Shown here: piece by piece, positions 11,631 to 23,701 of the stretch
Layout of the letters: each line of letters starts with the position of its first letter
How positions within the stretch are numbered: position 1 is the stretch's first letter
NCBI RefSeq assembly: GCF_030272615.1
Contig: NC_081406.1
Span: forward strand, 189,189,391-189,253,390
Length of the DNA: 64,000 nt
Source of the DNA: Cryptomeria japonica
Lineage: Eukaryota > Streptophyta > Pinopsida > Cupressales > Cupressaceae
Reading direction: 5' to 3'
Program-made: the position numbers and the translations under genes
The notes under the pieces: generated by a model
What the model was told of the DNA's origin: nothing
Databases searched by the model: none
What the model saw: the letters and a program-made list of their open reading frames with translations, nothing else

Positions 11631-13216
11631 GCCAGAGACTTAGACCCATCGGGACCATTTGGGTCTTGAGCCACTCGCTAAGTACAATACTCTTCTAACA
11701 AAAGTGCACCGAGGTCGCCGTCCTTAGGATTAAGTGAATAACATAATACAAGCTTGAATTTTGCCTCAAAATTTGGCTTAAAGCCTCGGGAAGTCAAGCG
11801 AATCCATACAGGATTCCTTCCAAGTATGCATTGAATTACCTTTTTCCAATTTTACTTATCTTTCAAAATAGGATTCTTACTCAATCTTTCTTTTACCAAG
11901 CCTAGACCCCACCCACGAATGCCTGAGTATGAGGGACAACTCCGTCCCAAGACTGCCTACATACCCGCTTCATCACGAGATCAAGGCATAAAGTATGTAG
12001 TTCTATTTTCTACTCTATGGTTTGATGTAAACTGATTAGTGGGTACGCAACCCTTTCTAGGGTCAATATCCCAGACAGTTTCTCTACGGTTGCTACCCAC
12101 GATGGTAGCGCTTAAGAAAAGGCTCAAGATGGCCTATTGCTTGTGGCCTAAAACAACTAGATCCTAATTCTTATCATGAGCGTCACCCTTGACCAATTTC
12201 CAATCGACAATAATTTTTCGAGATTAGATCAGTTTTATAAAAGCATTTCACTCATCATCCCTATAGGGGTTTACTATAGGTTAACTCAGTGAATGAAAGA
12301 TCATTTTAGAATTATCTAATTAAATTATCGATCCAAGGGGGATTACCCACCCCTTAGATTTAACTTCCAAGTGTCCCTTATTACTCCCCGACGATTTATA
12401 GGGACGATGCCACAAACATCATTGATGTAGCTTTATTAGGCATTAAGTGCAGTAGTTCAACACGATGGCATTACCCGTAAGCGTGACCTAGAGGCACTGT
12501 ATATACCGAACGCTACTAGGTTTTGGTTTTCCAACTTCCTTTATTTAGTTTTCTAACTTATAATAAACATCAAGCTTGAAAAATAATTATGAATTGAATG
12601 TGTATATTTAGACATTGCAAAGCTCAATTAATTGAAATAACTACTTGATGAATGACATGAAATAAAAACCATAACTAAAATTATTTATTATTCAAAACTT
12701 TAATATAAATTGCATAATAATGATAGCTAGGTAATTTGCATACTAACAATTAAACGTATAATTTGCATGAAGAAAGGGAACACCAATAATTGAAATCAAT
12801 GTAAAGACATTTGCATGAAGCGAAGGTAGGGTAAGATGCATGCGAGAATATCGCTTATAAAACCATTAATCCCAACACAGAATTTAGCTTCAAGTCATTT
12901 AATTGTTAAGTGGATCTTAAGAGGATCTAAGTATCATTTAATATAAATTTGTTAAAACTAGTTATAAATCTAAAATTTTACCTAAGTTTAAAAATTTTAT
13001 TAACTAAAATTTAAATTTATATAAAAAAAAGGAATTTAAATAAACCAACATTTTAAACATATATGAAAAAGAGAATTTCTTTTTTTTTAAATTCATGTTG
13101 CCCTTCGAATTATGTTTGATTGGTATTAAAAAGGGGTTAATGGGAGTGGGCCCCCACGAGTCCCCTCCACTACCCTGTGGCCCCTATCGCAGTAGTGACC
13201 GCAGGCTAGCTGGGGG

Positions 13217-13233
13217 GGTACCATTACGGTACC
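13217..13233. other. Inverted repeat in the LTR GC island (copy also at 243-259)
   Basis: GGTACC-ATTAC-GGTACC is a perfect 6-bp palindromic pair around a 5-base loop. It sits in a 120-bp GC-rich patch conserved in both LTRs of element A. Confidence 0.75.
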
Positions 13234-13679
13234 ACTCCCTGTGGAGTATTAACTTCGTCCTCTACCTACGAGTTGATACACATATGCACACGGTCGTGCG
13301 AATATAAATTTAAACCACTTCGCATAATCGCTTAAATTTATTAATCACTTCGCATTATAAATATAGTTCATTCCAGAATATTAAATTGAACAAAAAGAGA
13401 ATACATAAATAGGTATGAATACATAAGAAGATATTAATGTAAGAGAGAATATCATATTAATCCCAGGGATGAAATATAACAGAGAAATAAAAATAACCAG
13501 AGAAGTAATTTTCTCCAGTGATGCACAGATTATCCAAAAGTAGGTAGGTCTTTAAACTGAGAAATACAAGTTAATACAGAGGGATTATATTCTATTTCTC
13601 AACCAATTTCTAGAGAGGGGGATAGAGAGTTGTTTACAGGAAGATTATTTATTTCCAGATTTCACAGGGAGAGAGTTTG

Positions 13680-13945
13680 TTCGACTGATATTCACAGAGA
13701 TTCAGCTAATATTCACAGAGATATTTATTCAACTCATTTAACTAATATTCATAGAGATTCAGCTAATATTCACAGAGGATTTTTATTCAACTCATTTAAC
13801 TAATATTCACAGACATTTAGCTAATATTCACAGAGGATTTTTATTCAACTCATTTAACTAATATTCACATAGATTCAATCTAGTATTCATAGAGATTCAA
13901 TCCAGTATTCAGAGAGAGATTTTTTTTTATTCATTTACAGAGAGG
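13680..13945. repeat. Internal subrepeats of the element A 5' LTR
   Basis: This is the right-hand counterpart of 5431-5670. Imperfect repeats of CTAATATTCACAGAG and GGATTTTTATTCAACTCATTTAA occur here with slightly different unit order. Confidence 0.75.
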
Positions 13946-14435
13946 GAGATTTATTTATTTTTATATTCAATATCATCTAAGAGAAAACAAAAAAGCAAAA
14001 AATATGATTTCTACCTTTTAAATTATATTAAATAAGATATGCAGGAGAAATCTAAATTTGTATTAAAAAAAAGAGAAGAAACTATATCACTGCATTTCCT
14101 AAAGAAAACAAAAAAAGATTTTTTTTCTCCCTATCTAGAAATTGAGAAATGATTTCTTCAGATTACTATATTCAACCAAAGAATCTACAAACTATATATT
14201 TGGATAATACAAATTCCTCATATGATAAAAGGAGAGAACCTGGTTTACTGAAGCTTGAAGTTGAATCCTCTAGCTATTCTATGATCCTTCCTTGCAGCTT
14301 TGAGAGAAACTCTTCAACAACAACTTAAAAATTCCTGCAACGAAAATGAGGCTAACAAAGAGAATCCTACTTCTAAACTTGGGAAATTTTTCTTCAAAAC
14401 ATAACCAACTCCCTTCTTTGAAACTTGCATATAAT

Positions 14436-14441
14436 TTTATA
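14436..14441 (-). promoter_or_regulatory. Candidate LTR TATA box of element A (copy at 6167-6172)
   Basis: TATAAA on the minus strand, about 340 bp inside the U3 end and present at the same place in both LTRs. This is only a position and motif match. Confidence 0.35.
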
Positions 14442-14781
14442 AGAGAATTCCCTCCATTCCACTATCTGAAAATTTAATTAAAAAAAAGAGATTCTTTCCC
14501 AATTTTGGACTTCATGCAAATTGATTAGACTTAGTGGGAGGAGTTACATGCAAGGTGGTGGAGAATCCTCTAGAAGCTTCTTATTCTTCCTACAACATGT
14601 GCCATAATTGGATGTGGAAAATAGATAAATAAAAATAATGTATGTTTTCCATGTGTGTGTGTGTGTGTGTGTATTATTATTTTATCCTTTTATAATATTC
14701 ATTCAATCATTTAAATAGCTTATCCAAAAATATAATAGAGTTTGTATTTAAATCCAAAAGTGATAAAGGAGGGTTGTGACA

Positions 14782-15147
14782 TTTATCGTCTATAAACAGC
14801 TAAACTGTCGTATGAATTCTTGATCTTGTCAGTCAAAACACTCAAAATTGCCTAGATCGGTCTACAACAAGCATAAAATTGGTTATCATAATTCTGAGCA
14901 TAAACAATCTCGATAGTGTACCCCTGACGTTGCGTTGCACGATTTTGTCAGTCATCTTCTAGCTAGTTCAATCAACATCTTATCAAACCTAAGTTAACTT
15001 AGATAATGTCTTACACATGATAGATCGTTCCTAAAACCAGACCAAATATTAGTTACTTCTCTCAAATCACTACGTTAAATGAACAACTAGCTTCAATTTG
15101 ATCTTGACTTTTGCATCACATCTAGCTCTCAGTCCCGTCGGTTGTAA
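14782..15147 (+). other. Presumed leader of element B
   Basis: 366 bp between the end of element A and the gag-like ATG. I see no clear primer binding site, promoter or ORF here. It may be part of B's 5' untranslated leader or LTR. Confidence 0.4.
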
Positions 15148-17360
15148 ATGCCTACTTAAACCAAAAGTTCTCACAAGAAAGATGACAAAGGTAAAGGAGT
15201 ATCCTTTTCATCAAATGACAATCCATTCTTTGTAGAAGAACCCATCCCAAATAAACCTTCATCGTCACAAATACCAGTTTTTGATCTACCAATCTTTGAT
15301 CAGCCCCTATCTCCCACCATGTCCGGAGAAAGGCAAGAAAGACAAACTACTAAACGTGATACTTATAAAAACCTCACCAACCATGCTACTGACATTGATT
15401 CCTCATCAGATGAATTTGTAATCTCTGAACCTACAGAAACTATTATAAATAAATGTCTAAATGATAAAAAAAAATTGGAGAATGATGAAGATCATCATGT
15501 CTAGAGAAAAGGAAGAGCCTTTTCTAGAGCTATCAAAACAAGGCACTAAACTTCCTATTAATTATGACATTGAAACAGTCATCACTAAAGAGGAAGAGAA
15601 ACCTTTAGTACTGGTAAACAAACAATTACAAGCATTACAGACAGAAATCACAGAACTGAAAAACAAGGATAAAACATCAAAGCAATATTCTCTGGACGTG
15701 ATATGCCCGTTTCCATTTGACAAAAACCTTTACATGCCTCCATTCCCTTCAAGAGTGGAGATTCTCAAGTTTGAAAAATATGATGGGAATGCAAATCCTC
15801 AAGACCGTGCTAGAGAATTTTGTGCTTTATGTATGGAATTCATGCACGAACAAACATACCTCATGCACCTTTTCCCGAGAAGTTTAGGAGGACAAGCTAT
15901 GGAATGGTTTTCAAGTCTACCTATGGGAATCAAAACTTTTGAGGAATTAATCCAATTTTTTCTACAACAATACTCCTATAACATTCATCATCCAGTCACT
16001 GTGATTGAGTTTTGCAACACTAAACAGAAAACAAGAGAACCTTTCCTCGCCTTTCTTCAATGTTGGAGAAAGATGTTCTCTAGATATTCATGACCTATTC
16101 TAGATTCTGAGAAGATGGATATCTTCGTCAATAACCTGATCCTTGAATTGAAATATAGTATCCAAATGGAACTATATCTTTCATTCAACAAAGTGGTAGA
16201 TAGTGTCATCAGAATGCAAGATGTGCTCATAAAGAAAGGAGATATATCACTTTGGAAAGAAACATCGCAAGGTTCTAGTTCTAAAGAAAAGAACAAATAC
16301 TAGAAATACGAAAAAAGATAGCAATAGAAACATTGTTAATGATGAAGTGGTAGACACTATTCAAGCAAAATCAAAATCCATAATATAGGCTAGCAGCACA
16401 CAAGCACTCAAAGCGGATGAAACTGCAGCAGAAAATCCTCCAAAAAAATCAAAAGAATGGTTTAAAGAGAAACCGTAGCTTTCAAAGCCTAAACATGATT
16501 TTACTCCTCTAGATGAATCATATGAATCAACTTTTAAAACTTTATTGGCAAATGACCTGATAACCTTGCCAGCCAATTCTAGACCATATGATCCAGAAGT
16601 TAAACACAAATGGTGGAGAGAAAATGAATACTGTGAATACCATCGAAACAAGGGTCATACCACAAACAACTGTATAAAGCTTAGACATTAAATTCAAGAT
16701 CTCATCAACGCTGGAAAAATCATTGTTGGAAATCACACGACTAAAGTTGATCACAAGGCTTTTAAAGATCCCTTACCTTCTTATGAACAAGGTGATTCCT
16801 CAAAATCCAAGGGAGGTACTAAAGTCAATTGCACCTATGGTAACAATGATAACGTGATCAACATGATTGAATCTTCCCAACCTGAATATTGCAATGTGAT
16901 CATAATCAAAGATAAATAAAATCAAGCACAAATTGTCAATGTCGTGACCCACGCTCAAAAGAAGGTTACTCTCCAAGGAGCTAGTTCCTCAACTTCTTCT
17001 CAAACAACATCAAATCTACCAACTTCTTTAAATAGACAAATAGATACAATCATAGCTAAATCTAATCATTTGGCTTCATCATCCTTTCCTGGTTATAGCA
17101 TCATCGAACAATTTAAAAGAACTAACGCTCAAATCTCCATTTTAGAAATGCTTAAGATCTCTTCTGCTCATAGAGAGATCCTGGACAAAACTTTGTTCAC
17201 TACTAATGTCCCTAAAGATTTAGATGTAGATAGGTTTCAATCTATGGTGGGTCACCTGACTTCACCTCATTACCTCACTTTCTCGGAAGAAGATGATTAC
17301 TCACTGAATCACCCACATAACCAGCCATTACACATCAAAGCTATGATCCATAAACACTAA
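15148..17360 (+). pseudogene. Element B gag, broken
   Basis: An in-frame ATG at 15148 precedes SSHKKDDKGKG and DLPIFDQPLSPTM, with a TAA at its fourth codon (probably CAA). A frame change lies near the A-run at 15470, then the capsid core runs 15461-16093 (FPSRVEILKFEKYDGN, MEWFSSLPMGIKTFEELIQ, REPFLAFLQCWRKMF), a typical Tat/Athila-type capsid. A TGA at 16091 is followed in frame by more gag. A zinc knuckle CEYHRNKGHTTNNC lies at 16632-16674 in another frame, followed by QDLINAGKI, as in Tat elements. After a TAA at 16917 the polyprotein resumes (16944-17358) towards protease. At least two frameshifts and several stops make it inactive. Confidence 0.85.
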
Positions 17361-17837
17361 GTTAAACATGTTTTAATAGATGGAGGCGCTAGGTTGAAGA
17401 TTTGTACCTACAATCTACTGACACGGCTAAGATTTTCTAAAAATATCATTGATCCAACAAAGAAAATAACGATCAAAGCTTATGATGAAGAAGAAAGAAC
17501 CTCTAAAGGTCTGGTACTATTACCAATCAGGGTAGGACCTATGGAAAGAGATGTTATCTTTTGGGTGCTCGACCTTCCTCTTTCATACAATATCTTATTG
17601 GGTAGGCCATGGATTCACGAAATGAAAGTGGTAACATCTACATATCATCAGTGTTTGAAATTTCCTTACAATGGAGTTGAATTCAGTATTCCTACTGATA
17701 CAAGCTATACCTGTAATGCATTAGTGCAGAGTGCTGATGGTTTTGTTCCTCATGATAGAACAACCTCTACGGCTGAAAGTTCAGAAAATTTGCTGAAAGA
17801 TTTAGAAAAGAAATTGAAAATCACAAATACTGGATAG
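17361..17837 (+). pseudogene. Element B aspartic protease segment
   Basis: Directly after a TAA (probably CAA) the frame reads KHVLIDGGARLKICT. DGGA occupies the retropepsin active-site position, where Tat elements usually have DGGSS or DSGS. The later ILLGRPWIHEMKVVTSTYHQCLKFP is the conserved second half of Tat proteases. The frame ends with TAG at 17835. Coding homology is then lost until the end of RT, so the protease is followed by a deletion rather than by the RT palm. Confidence 0.85.
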
Positions 17838-17869
17838 AATGGAAAGATTCAAGCTCCGGTTAAACCCTA

Positions 17870-18579
17870 AAAAAGTGTGCATTCAGAGTAACATCGAGTA
17901 AATTGATTGGTTATATAATTTCAAAGAAAGGAATTGAGGTTGATCCTAAAAAGTTCCAAGCCATAATGGAAATGCCTCTGCCCAATAATATCAGTCAAAT
18001 GAGAAGTTTATAAGGACGTCTCCAATCAATAAGGTGCTTTATATCTCAGCTAGTAGAAAAAGCTCAACCCTTCACAAAAGTATTAAGGAAAGGAGTCCAA
18101 TACAACTAGGAGGAAGATTGTGAACAACATTTAAAACAAATCAAAGATTATCTTTCTAATCCACCCATATTGATGCTACCAATTCAAGGTAAACCATTGA
18201 TTCTATACATATCAGCTACAGATACATCACTGGGGGCACTTCTGGCACAACAAGATGAAAATAAAAAAGAAAAAGCTATATATTATATCAACAGAAACTT
18301 GGTGTCCTATGAAATAAACTATACTATCATAGAAAAAGCTTGTTTGGCATTAGTCTTTACATCACAAAAATTAAGACACTACATGTTAGCCCATTCTATT
18401 AAGCTGGTGGCTGAAATTGATCTGCTCAAATATCTTCTCAACAAAGCAACACTTATAGGAAGATTGGATAAATGGGTCATGGTTCTTACGGAATTTGATA
18501 TTGAATATGTAGAACGTAAAGCCATCAAAGGACACATTATTGTAGATCAACTTGTTGATGCTCCACTTGAAGACAGTTA
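17870..18579 (+). pseudogene. Element B RT C-terminal remnant and first RNase H
   Basis: Homology restarts with AFRVTSSKLIGYIISKKGIEVDPKK, the end of the RT connection region, so fingers, palm and the YxDD motif are missing between about 17838 and 17870. RNase H follows at 18170-18570: LILYISATDTSLGALLAQ, IEKACLALVFTSQKLRHYM, VLTEFDIEYV. In-frame stops at 18013 (TAA) and 18107 (TAG) fit mutated Gln and Trp codons. The frame is cut by the solo LTR at 18580. The element cannot reverse transcribe itself. Confidence 0.85.
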
Positions 18580-19748
18580 TGTTAGGCCCAATATGGAAAG
18601 CTAATGTACTAAGAGGGGAAGGGTGAATCAGTACTTCAAAACATTTCTTCAATAATAACTTTACTATTATGCATAAACCGAATAGTGCAGTAACATAATA
18701 TAAAGCTAAAATAAATAAGTAGCAATCATACATGATTCACTCCATAACACATATATTTTGGTTACGCAGAAACTCTTGGTTAGAGAGAAAAATTGCGGTG
18801 GGGATGGCACCCACAACTTCATACTGCAATAATAAAGGTTGCTCGGTTAGAGCTACATGTTTAGCTATTTTTGATAGCTTACCCTGTTAGGAGTATCAAG
18901 ATATGTTAGATCTACCCTGCTAAAGGATTTTATAACACTTAATCTAAATGCTGCATCTGGTTAGAGGCTTTACAATTTATAGACTTGATTAGAGTCTTTT
19001 ACCCTGTTAAAGGTTTCTCTTACAACTTCAAAATATTACAATAAAATCATTACAAATATTTGAAAATTTACATCTAGAATGTTATAGTAGATTCTATGTG
19101 CTCAGAATAAGATTACCTTGCTTATAGCATACCTCGGTAACCCATATAGTAACTTGGTAAACCCTTTTGTTTACTCTGTTCTTTGACTGTTCTCTGAAAT
19201 CCTTCTCGGTGACCTCTGTGTCTCTGTAATAGTGATAATACTTAGTGCTTTCACATGTCTTTCTTTGTATATTTCTATATCTTCCTTTCTGTCATGCTAC
19301 ATGTATATTTCTGATCTTAATCCATGTTGTATAAATAGATCTCTTATGTCGGTAATCCATTCATTGCTTCAATCTTACAAATATATTTTATCGAATGAAT
19401 AACCATGCAAAATATTTCATTGGTTAGATGACCTCAAAATCATACACAATCTTTAAGTGCAATATCCAATGTGATAACGGTTCTACGTGCCTTGATCTTG
19501 TAACACGTTTTCATATGTATGTCTAGGTTCAATGAATCTGGTAACACGTTTCACTCGGTGTGTATCAACTTGATGTGTCATCTTTGTTGCTCGGTAGACA
19601 GCTCAGTGTATACTACGCTCTGTGACTACTTTCTTCTATAACCGACTAGACTGTGCATACCGACTGAATATTTTGGTAGTAGTAACCGACTAGAGTATAT
19701 AGAATAACTTTAAACATAAAACTAATGGCAAATTGATAAGTAGTAACA
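18580..19748 (-). mobile_element. 1169-bp solo LTR (TGTTR family) in the pol of element B
   Basis: It begins TGTTAGGCCC and ends AGTAACA, flanked by AGTTA (18575-18579) and AGTTG (19749-19753), a 5-bp duplication with one mismatch. Near its left end, CTAAGAGGGGAAGGGTGAATCAGT is the reverse complement of the motif near the U5 end of element F's LTRs, so it lies in minus orientation and is probably a copia-type LTR. Without it, RNase H coding (PLED) runs on towards HIEFLDES of the second RNase H. No internal coding domain is present. Confidence 0.85.
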
Positions 19749-19753
19749 AGTTG

Positions 19754-20387
19754 ACCTTTGCACATAGAATTTTTGGATGAATCAATCATGCACCTTACTC
19801 AACGATCATGGAAGATGTTCTTTGATGGGTCGTTCCCTGAACATGGTTCTGGTGCTGGAATACTTTTTATTACTCCTCAAAAATATTCAATCCCAAAAGA
19901 TTACAAGATTCACTTCCCTTGCACAAACAACATTGCAGAATATGAAGCTTTGGTAAATGGGATCAAGTTGGCCATCGAATGGAAGATTGTTGAATTACAC
20001 ATCTATGGAGATTCTCAACTCATCATCAACCAAATCAATGATATATATTAGACTAGGGATGAGAAACTGAAGCCTTATAAGAGAATGGTGGATGATCTCA
20101 AGAAATACTTTACCTTTGTATCATTTCAGCAGATCCCCAGATCAGCAAATAGAGCAGCGAATGCAATGGCCACCTTGGTGTCTATACCACAGCTACAAGA
20201 ATCGAATTTTTTCTTTGAATACCTGGTGGAAGAGTTACATTATCCTTCCTATGATTCTCCTGAGTCCCAGATGGTCTGTTCTATTATTGGACATGACTCA
20301 TCTCGCTATAGCCACATTTACTCTTACCTGCACGACCAAGTTATCACTGCTAATCGTTCTCGTAATGAGAAAAGGAACTTAATTTGA
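19754..20387 (+). pseudogene. Element B second (archaeal-type) RNase H and linker
   Basis: WKMFFDGSFPEHGSGAGILF carries the first catalytic Asp. NNIAEYEALVNGIKLAIEW carries the Glu, and LHIYGDSQLIINQI carries the next Asp. After a TAG at 20049 (probably CAG) the frame resumes with PYKRMVDDLKKYF and IPRSANRAANAMATL, where the usual Asp of the ADAMA motif is Asn (GAT-to-AAT). A second RNase H between the first RNase H and integrase is diagnostic of the Tat lineage. The domain is split by one stop and by the upstream solo LTR. Confidence 0.9.
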
Positions 20388-21529
20388 AATGCTTCACGGT
20401 ACGTTATCATCACTAATGACCTATTTAGGCAAGGTTTGGATATAACTTTACTTAGATGTCTAGAAACTAAAGAGTCCCAACGCGCATTATTTGAGGTTCA
20501 TGAAGGTATTTGTGAATCTCATTCAAATGGTCTAACTTTAGCATGGAAAATACTAAGGGCTAGCTACTATTGGCTAGACATGGAAACTACTAGAAGCTAC
20601 ATGGGAACCTCATACACACTCCAGCAAGGGATCTCATACCCTTTGTTACACATTCGCCTTTTTGACAATGGGTGTTTGATCTCATTTGCCAAATATATCA
20701 TGCATCATCTAACAGACACAAGTTTATTATAACTACCACTGAGTACTTCACTAAGTGAGTAGAAGCAGTTCCACTCATCAAAAAAACTAGTAAACAAGGA
20801 GCTCTATTCATCCTTAACTATGTCATCTGCATGTATGGTACACCTTCATCCATTGTGACTGACGATGGAGGGTAGTTCAAGAACAAAGATCTAGATGAAC
20901 TCAGTGAAAAAATCAAAATAAAACAACACTGGTCATCCATATACTACCCTCAAGGTAATGGACAAGCCGAAGCATATAACAAGAATCTATTGACTATCTT
21001 ACATAGAATAGTAAATAAATCTGGAAAGGATTGGCATCTGTAGCTCAATCCTGCACTATGGGCTTATAGAACAAGTATCATAACACCTACTGGGGCTACA
21101 CCTTTTTCTTTGGTGTATGGGTCTGAATCAGTCCTACCTATTGAGGTGGAAATACTGTCTTTAAGAGTTTCTTTGCAAGGTCTTGTTATTGATGAAGACT
21201 ACAAAATATCTAGATTGCAACAACTTGAGTTGTTGGATGAACGTTGACAAGTGGCATTTGATCATCTCAGAGCATATCAAAAGAGAATGTCTAGAGGTTA
21301 TAACAAAAAGGATCGACAACGAGAATTTTAGGTTGGTGACCTTGTTCTGAGAGAAAATCCCAAGAATCAATAGTTTTGAGACAACAAAGGGAAGTTTGAA
21401 CCCAACTGGTTGGGTCCCTACATTGTTACTGCAATCTTTGGCTCTGGTGCCTATCAACTCTCAACATCGGAAGGAGAACAGCTTCGTGAACCAATCAACA
21501 CCATCCACTTGAAGAAATTCTTCACTTAG
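20388..21529 (+). pseudogene. Element B integrase, broken
   Basis: The zinc-binding region is degraded: VHEGICESHSNG keeps both His, but the CxxC pair is not visible around 20610-20640. The catalytic core shows IVTDDGG-stop-FKN (second Asp) and YPQGNGQAEAYNKNLL (Glu), then ALWAYRTSIITPTGATPF and VYGSESVLPIEVE, the usual Tat integrase signature. The end, GPYIVTAIFGSGAYQL followed by TIHLKKFF, matches the C-terminal domain and stops naturally at TAG 21527-21529. Stops at about 20755, 20875, 21041, 21245 and 21330 and two near 21370 all fit C-to-T or G-to-A changes in Gln, Arg or Trp codons. Confidence 0.87.
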
Positions 21530-21560
21530 TATTCTTTGCTCCAGCAACTTGTACAACTAA

Positions 21561-21650
21561 AATGTCCTGAAGAAATCCTAAAAATCATAAAATGACCTAA
21601 AGAAATCCAAAAAATCATAAAATGTCTTGAAGAAATCCTAAAAATCATAA
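21561..21650 (+). repeat. Three tandem 30-bp repeats after the integrase of element B
   Basis: Units start at 21561, 21591 and 21621, with consensus AATGTCCTGAAGAAATCC then TAAAAATCATAA. A fourth, truncated unit leads into an A-rich run. Confidence 0.9.
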
Positions 21651-23701
21651 AATGTCCAAAAAAAATAAATAAAATAAATAAAAAATAAACTAAAATATTT
21701 TCCAAGCAGGTGAAAACTTGGTAAACATATGTCTCTTGTACTCAAGAACTCCATCTATCAACGCAATGTTGGCATTTCCCATTTTCATTCCCACTTACCT
21801 GCATCATGGCTTTCTCTTGTACATATCTTTTAGTCACTTTCGTGACATCCTGGTTCTTTTGCAACCCTCATGGCTTGAAACTGATCAATGTCCTAGTCTT
21901 AGGGTAATCGACTGAGCAATTTACATGTCCTAAGTAGTATCAACCAAGTCATCTTTCAGTTAGTGGTACCTGGTCATCCAGTCAGTCATTTGTCTCCTAA
22001 TTACTGAAGAGTTTTATCACTGAGTACACAAGCAAAACAAGACTACTGAAAATAAACACTAAACTGTTTGAGATATGCATGAAATTTTCTATGTGTTGTT
22101 TTTTACATTGACTTTTGCTGATTATTCCCTCTGAGTAACTCGAGGAAGTCTATCTTGACTAAGAGGAGCAAGTATTGGGGGCATAATACCTTTCTTTGTT
22201 TTTTGCTTGTAGGAATGAATCTGGTGATCTGGAAACATCTAATTAGCTGGGTGTCTGTGATAAGTGCATTCACATCAAGGTGAAATCACCACACATACCT
22301 CAACTCCGCTTATTTGTATGCTATTGGGAGGTTGGAGTCATTTCTTTGTCTATTGAAGGAATTTCTTTAATGTGCAATCCGGATGCATGCGTAATTTATC
22401 CAAGGATATGAACGAACAAAGGGTCATTGTGGACAAGATAGTTAATATTGCATATGAAAAGAAATGAACTCTATTTCGCTTGTTGTGTTTGTAAAATGCT
22501 CAGTGATGAAGATTAAGCGCTCCAAATATAGAGACTAGGTTCAGGTTGCATTCATTCTAAAATTTTATGCATTTCGAGTGACAAGATCTCTTTATCTTTT
22601 GAATGAGAGTTTGAAACATCATCATTTCTCAGCTAAGTGGTCTCTTTTTCATCATCATTTCTCCAATCGAGTACTTGTGTATTGACATGTTAGCTGCATA
22701 CATAAGCATCTTATATAAATCCATACATTTCATTATTACTTATTTGTATTCATATTATTACATGAAGAAAAATAAACATTTGCATGACTCATTACTCATT
22801 TTCATCATTTATTTACATGTGAAAAAGAAACAAAAAAAACAAACATCCATATTCATTTGCATTACATACATCCATACTAAAAAGATATGCATACATATAG
22901 AATAAAGCATATAGAAAGACATCTCATAATCAATCAATACAAGTACAATGAAATCAAATCAAGATCTCATATATATTATCATAAAGTCTTAGAGTAAAAT
23001 TGATATCAATTGTCATATACAATGTCTCATCGGAGCAAGCATTGAATAAGGCTACAAAAATGGGGTACATATAACAAAATATAGGAGATATAACATAGCT
23101 AGCTCTCTGCCTCTCCCTCATCCCCTGGTGGAGGAGGTGGTGCTGATTGACCAGTATCTTGTCTGGGTGCCCTAGCTCCCTCAGATCGAGCCATATACTG
23201 TGAATATGGAACAACCTGTTGTGTCACTTAGACCGCTACGCTATATGCGGCAACATAATACGCTACCCAGCTCATTTGATGCAAAACCTCTTGCTGGAGA
23301 GTATCTCGCTCTACTCTGACCTCAGTAAGTTGTCAGCCCCTCTCTGCAAATTATGTCTACACCACTGTCAACTGTGACTACAAACCTGCCAATCTATCCC
23401 TTAGAGACCGTGTTGCATCTGATTCCCCTTGCTCTCTCCCCCCCCCCCCCTCCAACTCCTCCTCTACCACCTTGCTCTCTCACAGGCTCTCCGCCTCCCT
23501 GCTCATCTCTCCATTGTCTCGCCTACCTAGGAGTTTCTCTCTCCCCCTCCCCTCCACCCTCTTCCACCCTAGCACCGTCAGCCTCAAACCCAACAACTCC
23601 TAAATATCCACCCTCCCCTCTCTGCCACTATCTCCCTCCAGCTGGCATCCTACTAGTACTAGCTCTAGGATCACCTCCTGCCCGCTTCATTGTTTCCACT
23701 C
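21651..23701. other. 3' non-coding region of element B, no gene seen
   Basis: It contains an A-rich stretch, a purine tract with GGGGGCATA (22174-22186; possible polypurine tract), and a C/T-rich stretch (23420-23700) whose proline-rich plus-strand ORF has no recognisable domain. 22700-22990 is AT-rich with CAT and ACATA motifs. I see no conserved gene. Confidence 0.5.

Larger units (their letters stand above)
1..14781 (-). mobile_element. Element A: Ty3/gypsy chromovirus with 3.45-kb LTRs, left end outside window
   Basis: The copy reads on the minus strand. From high to low coordinates it has a 5' LTR (11329-14781), PBS, gag, protease, RT/RNase H/integrase, chromodomain remnant, polypurine tract and 3' LTR (ends 6509). 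The left LTR matches the right one at 1-376 and 5092-6509; a 4715-bp insertion separates these blocks, and about 1.65 kb of it lies before the window. Both LTRs end TGTCACAACC at the U3 end, and the right one ends TTATTACA at U5. The domain order PR-RT-RH-INT plus a C-terminal chromodomain places it among plant chromoviruses, probably Tekay/Del-like. It cannot be autonomous as it stands, because gag and pol carry stops and frameshifts. Its TSD cannot be tested because one end is missing. Confidence 0.93.
11329..14781 (-). repeat. Element A 5' LTR (3453 bp, complete)
   Basis: It runs from TGTAATAACCCACC (U5 end, read on plus) to GGGTTGTGACA (U3 start). It is bounded by the PBS at 11315-11326, and 12974-14781 matches the left LTR. 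It holds a U5 tandem array (11421-11630), a GC-rich island with a GGTACC hairpin (13139-13264), AATATTCACAGAG subrepeats (13680-13945), a short GT microsatellite near 14655 and a candidate TATAAA on the minus strand at 14436-14441. ORFs inside have no recognisable product. Confidence 0.93.
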
